In this document: positions 60,282 through 64,000 of the stretch, piece after piece
Numbering within the stretch: position 1 is the stretch's first letter
How the letters are laid out: every line of letters begins with the position of its first letter
Source: an uncultured Prevotellaceae bacterium
Lineage (GTDB): Bacteria > Bacteroidota > Bacteroidia > Bacteroidales > Bacteroidaceae
Assembly (NCBI GenBank): GCA_902776195.1
Contig: CACYPF010000001.1
Coordinates: 1 to 64,000 of the forward strand
Length of the DNA: 64,000 nucleotides
Direction: 5' to 3'
Translations under genes and position numbers: made by a program
Notes under the pieces: generated by a model
The model's database searches: none
Told to the model about the DNA's origin: nothing
What the model saw: the letters and a program-made list of their open reading frames with translations, nothing else

Positions 60282-60689
60282 CTAAAAGGGGAGGTCATCC
60301 GTACTACCCTCTCCTGCGGGCTCCTGAGAAGTAGGGAATGGAGCAGCGGCAGCTTGAGGATTTGCATCCTGCTGTGGTGGGAATGGCGTTGCCTGTGGCG
60401 CAGCCACAACAGGTGCGGCACCACGTGTTACATTATAGGCACGAATCTCATTGAACCAACGTCCATTATACTCATGAGCATCAATATCAAAACTTACAGT
60501 TAAATCCTCACCATTCTGGATATTAAACTGTTTGATACGGTCTTCACCGAAAATTCGGAAAACGCACTTACGAGGATACTGCCCAGGAACCTCTATCACA
60601 TATTCCTGTGACATCCATGGATTGCCTGTGCGTGATGACACGCCACTGTTTGCCGGAAGTACGGCAATAATCTTACCTGTTAATTCCAT
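60282..60689 (-). CDS. DUF3127 OB-fold protein with an SSB-like tail
   Basis: 135 residues. The N-terminal 90 residues match the Bacteroidetes DUF3127 family (MELTGKIIAVLPANSGVSSRTGNPW, YVIEVPGQYPRKCVFRIFGEDRIKQFNIQNGEDLTVSFDIDAHEYNGRWFNEIRAYNV), an OB-fold-like beta domain. A low-complexity Ala/Pro/Gln linker follows, and the very end is DDLPF, close to the acidic tip DDDIPF through which SSB recruits repair and replication proteins. It probably binds single-stranded DNA or a related ligand; this is inferred from the tail and fold. Confidence 0.82.
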   Translation of the reverse strand: MELTGKIIAVLPANSGVSSRTGNPWMSQEYVIEVPGQYPRKCVFRIFGEDRIKQFNIQNGEDLTVSFDIDAHEYNGRWFNEIRAYNVTRGAAPVVAAPQATPFPPQQDANPQAAAAPFPTSQEPAGEGSTDDLPF

Positions 60690-60781
60690 AATTATTTATT
60701 CGTTATTAATTGTTGATTTTACGTTTCAGATTGCGAAATTACGAAAAATACTTTTAAATTGAGAATATTTTACCGAATATT

Positions 60782-60813
60782 TTTGCATTTGAACAAGTTA
60801 TTTTGTATTTTTG
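60782..60813 (+). promoter_or_regulatory. dnaN promoter
   Basis: TTTG at 60782-60785, 20 bases, TATTTTTG at 60806-60813; the ATG is at 60856. Full consensus match. Confidence 0.85.
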
Positions 60814-60855
60814 TAGTCAATTTAAAGGACTTAAAACAAAAAAACGAAATAACTC

Positions 60856-61980
60856 ATGAGATTTACCGTATCAAGCACTGCGCTTAGCAGCAAACTCAAT
60901 GCTCTATCAAGAGTAATTAACAGCAAGAATTCCTTGCCCATCTTATCAGACTTCTTATTCGACATTCAAGAAAATGTGCTTCATCTGACTGCTTCTGACA
61001 GCGAGAATGTGATGAACACACAGGTTGATCTTACAGAGTGTGACGGAAATGCCCGTTTTGCAATTGGCAATCACGACTTACTGGAAGCTGTAAAGGGTTT
61101 TTCCGAGCAGCCCATCACTTTTGATGTCAATTTACAGGAGAGCACTATCAAGATCAGTTACCAGAATGGTATGTTCTCACTGCCCATTGAAAATGCGGAT
61201 GAATACCCACAGGCTCAGGCCATCAGTGAGAACACGAACGTCATTAGCCTGTCAAGCGACTTACTGGCAGAGAACATCAATCGTTCATTATTCGCTACCG
61301 CACAGGACGAGCTTCGCCCTGTCATGAATGGTATTTATTTTGACCTCACCCCAGAGTGCCTTGCGATAGTAGCCTCTGACGGACATAAATTAGTACGCAA
61401 CAAGATTTTCACTATCCATAGTGAGCAACCAGCAGCCTTTATCCTTCCCAAGAAGCCTGCCTCTTTGCTGAAAAACCTGTTACAGAAAGACGGTGGCGAT
61501 GTGGAGATACGGTTCGATGAGCGTAATGCCCAGATTAGTTATGGTGATGGACAGATCACGTGTCGTCTGATTGAAGGTCGCTATCCCAATTACAACTCCG
61601 TTATTCCACAGGGCAATCCAAATGTGCTGACAATAGACCGCCTGGGACTCCTCGCGGCTCTCCGTCGTGTGCAGCCATTTGCTAACGACTCCAGCAATTT
61701 GATCCGCTTCCATGTTGAAGGTGGAACATTGCAGTTGGACGCAGAGGATTTTGATTTTTCTAAGACAGCGACAGAACGTATGGCATGTGACTATAATGGC
61801 CAGCCGATGAGTATTGGCTTTAAGGGCGCATCTTTCATTGAGATTCTGAGCAACTTTGATTGCCAGGATGTCATCATTCAGCTTGCTGACCCCAGCCGTG
61901 CCGGATTGGTATTACCTTCAGAACAACCAGAGAACCAAGACATCCTGATGTTGATGATGCCTATGCTCATCAACGACTAA
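60856..61980 (+). CDS. dnaN: DNA polymerase III subunit beta (sliding clamp)
   Basis: 374 residues, the normal length for the bacterial clamp, with three similar domains. MRFTVSSTALSSKLNALSRVINSKNSLPILSDFLF starts domain 1; GIYFDLTPECLAIVASDGHKLVR belongs to domain 2; and the late LIRFHVEGGTLQLDAEDFDFSKTATERM and GFKGASFIEIL belong to domain 3, ending LMMPMLIND. It tethers polymerase to DNA. dnaA and recF are not adjacent, so this is not a typical origin-region arrangement. Confidence 0.97.
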   Translation: MRFTVSSTALSSKLNALSRVINSKNSLPILSDFLFDIQENVLHLTASDSENVMNTQVDLTECDGNARFAIGNHDLLEAVKGFSEQPITFDVNLQESTIKISYQNGMFSLPIENADEYPQAQAISENTNVISLSSDLLAENINRSLFATAQDELRPVMNGIYFDLTPECLAIVASDGHKLVRNKIFTIHSEQPAAFILPKKPASLLKNLLQKDGGDVEIRFDERNAQISYGDGQITCRLIEGRYPNYNSVIPQGNPNVLTIDRLGLLAALRRVQPFANDSSNLIRFHVEGGTLQLDAEDFDFSKTATERMACDYNGQPMSIGFKGASFIEILSNFDCQDVIIQLADPSRAGLVLPSEQPENQDILMLMMPMLIND

Positions 61981-61991
61981 AAAGATTGCGA

Positions 61992-62849
61992 ATGAAACTG
62001 AATTTACAGAAGCCACTTGTAATATTTGATTTGGAGACCACGGGCCTTGACCTTGTCAAGGACCGTGTCATTCAAATATCTTATATAAAAGTATTTCCAA
62101 ACGGAAAGGAAGAGCGTGGTAATCATCTCATCAATCCAGAGAAGCCTATACCAGAAATGGTGGAGGAGCTTACAGGTATTAAGAATGAGGACGTGAAGGA
62201 CAAGCCGACCTTCAAGCAGATGGCCCAACAACTAAACCAGGTTTTTAGCGGTAGTGACATCGCAGGCTATAACTCCAACCATTTCGATGTGCCCCTTCTC
62301 GCAGAAGAGTTCTTACGTGCAGGGATAGACTTTGATTTCTCCAAATGCCGTCTGATAGACGTGCAGACCATCTACCATAAGATGGAGCGCCGCAATCTCG
62401 CAGCTGCCTACAAGTTCTACTGTGGCAGGAAGATGGAAGAGGACTTTACGGCACATCGTGCTGATGAGGATACGGAGGCTACCTACCGAGTATTACAAGG
62501 TCAGCTGGACATGTACACGGCTGAGAAGCAGGAAGATCCAGAGCGTGTGCTTCAGAATGACATGCAGTATCTTGCTGATTTCTCGAAAGCAAACAACAAC
62601 ATTGACTTTGCCGGTCGCATTGTCTGGGGAGAAATGAAAGACCACTCAGGAAAAGCGGTGCTTGGCAAAGATGGGAAACCCGTAATGACGGAAGTCTTCA
62701 ACTTCGGGAAATACAAGGGACAGCCTGTCTCACAAGTCCTCCGTTTTGACCCAGGTTATTATAGTTGGATATTAGGTGGCGATTTCACATATAATACAAA
62801 ACAGGTTCTCACACGCATTCGTCTTCGTGAGAGCCAAATGAACGCATGA
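61992..62849 (+). CDS. DnaQ-like 3'-5' exonuclease
   Basis: 285 residues from ATG 61992. The DEDD exonuclease core shows ExoI FDLETTGLDLVKDRVIQISYI, ExoII AGYNSNHFDVPLLAEEF and ExoIII HRADEDTEATYRVL (H-x4-D). The C-terminal half, about 90 residues ending FNFGKYKGQPVSQVLRFDPGYYSWILGG, is a domain often fused to such exonucleases in Bacteroidetes. It resembles the epsilon subunit of DNA polymerase III, and its position 11 bases after dnaN fits a replication role, but it could be another nuclease. Confidence 0.88.
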   Translation: MKLNLQKPLVIFDLETTGLDLVKDRVIQISYIKVFPNGKEERGNHLINPEKPIPEMVEELTGIKNEDVKDKPTFKQMAQQLNQVFSGSDIAGYNSNHFDVPLLAEEFLRAGIDFDFSKCRLIDVQTIYHKMERRNLAAAYKFYCGRKMEEDFTAHRADEDTEATYRVLQGQLDMYTAEKQEDPERVLQNDMQYLADFSKANNNIDFAGRIVWGEMKDHSGKAVLGKDGKPVMTEVFNFGKYKGQPVSQVLRFDPGYYSWILGGDFTYNTKQVLTRIRLRESQMNA

Positions 62850-64000
62850 CTATGCTCAAAGGCAAGAAAATCGTTTTAGGAATCACTGGCTCTATTGCTG
62901 CCTATAAGGCATGCTATGTCATCCGTGGATTGATAAAGGCTGGAGCAGAGGTACAAGTGGTTATCACCCCTGCCGGGAAAGAGTTTATAACCCCCATCAC
63001 CTTATCAGCACTAACCCAGAAGCCCGTTATCAGTGATTTCTTCTCACAACGTGACGGTACATGGCATTCCCATGTGGCACTGGGACTATGGGCAGATGCC
63101 ATGCTCATTGCACCATGCACAGCCTCTACCCTTGGGAAGATGGCTCATGGTGTTGCCGACAATATGCTGATTACCACCTATCTCTCTATGAAGGCTCCTG
63201 TTTTCATCGCTCCTGCCATGGATCTGGATATGTACCAACACCCCTCCACCCAGGAGAATCTCCGTATATTGCAGTCGTATGGCAACAGGGTCATCGAGCC
63301 ACAAAGTGGTTTCCTCGCCTCCGGACTTGAAGGGAAAGGGCGTATGGAAGAACCCGAGAAGATCGTCGAGTTCTTAGAGCGTGCGTTATCAACTGATGTC
63401 CCACTCACTGGGAAGAGAATCATGATTACCGCAGGTCCCACCTATGAGAAAATAGACCCTGTTCGCTTTATAGGCAACTATAGCAGTGGGAAGATGGGGT
63501 TCGCACTTGCGGAAGAGTGTGCCCGCCAAGGTGCTGAGGTAGAATTAGTGACAGGTCCTGTCGCCCTGACCACCCATCACCCTGACATCCACCGTACTGA
63601 CGTGGAGAGTTGTGAGGAGATGTATCAGGCTGCTACCAGTATTTATACATCATGTGATGCGGCCATTCTCTGTGCGGCAGTAGCTGATTTCCGACCAGAG
63701 AGCATCGCGGAGGAGAAAATCAAGAGGGAGCACGACGACCTTATCATCCGTCTGAAGCCCACCCATGACATCGCCGCCGCACTGGGACAGATGAAACAGG
63801 AAGGTCAGCGCTTGGTAGGATTTGCCTTGGAGACCAACGATGAGCAACAGAATGCACTTGGGAAACTGGAGCGTAAGAATCTGGACTTCATCGTACTGAA
63901 TTCTCTGCGTAACGAGGGAACCTGCTTCCAGTCGGACGAGAACCAAATCTGTATTATATCCCGCCAAGGACAGAAAGATTATCCTCGCAAGCAAAAAAGT
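62846..64000 (+). CDS. coaBC: Bifunctional phosphopantothenoylcysteine decarboxylase/synthase (runs off the right edge)
   Basis: 385 codons are visible with no stop before the window ends. The ATG at 62846 overlaps the exonuclease stop (ATGA); a second ATG at 62852 is possible. The CoaC flavoprotein part shows KKIVLGITGSIAAYKACYVIR, the active-site His in TWHSHVALGLWAD, PCTASTLGKMAHGVADN and APAMDLDMYQHP. The CoaB part follows from KRIMITAGPTYEKIDPVRFIGNYSSGKMG, with the AAVADFRPE and IKLKPTHDI-type substrate blocks. It carries out two steps from phosphopantothenate to 4'-phosphopantetheine in CoA synthesis. Confidence 0.95.
   Translation, partial: MTMLKGKKIVLGITGSIAAYKACYVIRGLIKAGAEVQVVITPAGKEFITPITLSALTQKPVISDFFSQRDGTWHSHVALGLWADAMLIAPCTASTLGKMAHGVADNMLITTYLSMKAPVFIAPAMDLDMYQHPSTQENLRILQSYGNRVIEPQSGFLASGLEGKGRMEEPEKIVEFLERALSTDVPLTGKRIMITAGPTYEKIDPVRFIGNYSSGKMGFALAEECARQGAEVELVTGPVALTTHHPDIHRTDVESCEEMYQAATSIYTSCDAAILCAAVADFRPESIAEEKIKREHDDLIIRLKPTHDIAAALGQMKQEGQRLVGFALETNDEQQNALGKLERKNLDFIVLNSLRNEGTCFQSDENQICIISRQGQKDYPRKQKS

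Noticed and set aside
60856-62849. Replication origin near dnaN
   Set aside because: dnaN is flanked by a DUF3127 gene and an exonuclease; no dnaA, no cluster of DnaA boxes was noticed, and dnaN is often away from the origin in Bacteroidetes.

Overview
The window is a stretch of mostly core chromosome from a member of the Bacteroidota, most likely a Prevotella-like (Prevotellaceae) gut or oral anaerobe. The evidence is: promoters of the Bacteroidetes type (TTTG, about 19-20 bases, TAnnTTTG) in front of many genes; a short primary sigma factor lacking region 1.1; PPi-dependent phosphofructokinase; the archaeal/eukaryal-like prolyl-tRNA synthetase; type 9 secretion-like C-terminal domains; many Bacteroidetes-type lipoproteins; and weak or absent Shine-Dalgarno sequences. 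The species cannot be fixed from sequence reading alone.

Layout. 1-1076 is a small accessory patch: the tail of a probable IS4-type transposase, then an Imm11-like immunity gene between perfect 22-base inverted repeats, with a third divergent repeat copy. 1077-5641 (minus) holds a frameshifted amidohydrolase lipoprotein, a GH25 lysozyme and PPi-phosphofructokinase. 5837-12490 (plus) is a run of six genes: small conserved protein, PlsC-like acyltransferase, large secreted amidase-like protein, small protein, YgiQ radical SAM protein and a PP2C-like protein. A tRNA-Arg(TCT) follows, with a tandem repeat containing 12 bases of the tRNA 3' end. 12766-16260 (minus) has a DUF5009 membrane acyltransferase, a secreted protein, a PanE-like reductase and a lipoprotein. 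16438-20374 (plus) has an outer-membrane barrel and two lipoprotein peptidases (S41, S37). 20454-27311 (minus) has phosphoglucomutase/phosphomannomutase, two TPR proteins and gyrA. 27432-29009 is a decayed C10 cysteine-protease gene.

29149-33769 is a plant-polysaccharide and amino-acid segment: uronate isomerase diverging from a GH51 arabinofuranosidase and asparaginase. 33977-36804 has an HtrA protease, rpoD and a small secreted protein. 36844-40330 is an aminotransferase/indolepyruvate oxidoreductase operon for aromatic amino acid catabolism. 40413-42753 is a glycosyltransferase and mtaB. A 54-residue lipoprotein and nth follow. 43917-47142 (minus) is an envelope-stress-like operon: T9SS-CTD-only protein, L,D-transpeptidase, ECF sigma factor, candidate anti-sigma factor and a Spy-like secreted protein. 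47215-49677 is mazG, a lipoprotein and rnz, diverging from valS.

49784-64000 is housekeeping: valS, an rRNA/tRNA methyltransferase, prfA, pyrF, then mtgA and an OmpA lipoprotein (minus), proS, rpsA, a DUF3127 protein, dnaN, a DnaQ-like exonuclease, and coaBC running off the right edge. No clear large novel defence or mobile system was found. The most unusual signals are the inverted-repeat-flanked immunity cassette, two sites where a terminator hairpin and the next promoter are superimposed (rpoD, rpsA), the symmetric divergent mazG/valS promoter, the tRNA-derived tandem repeat, and the ECF/L,D-transpeptidase operon.
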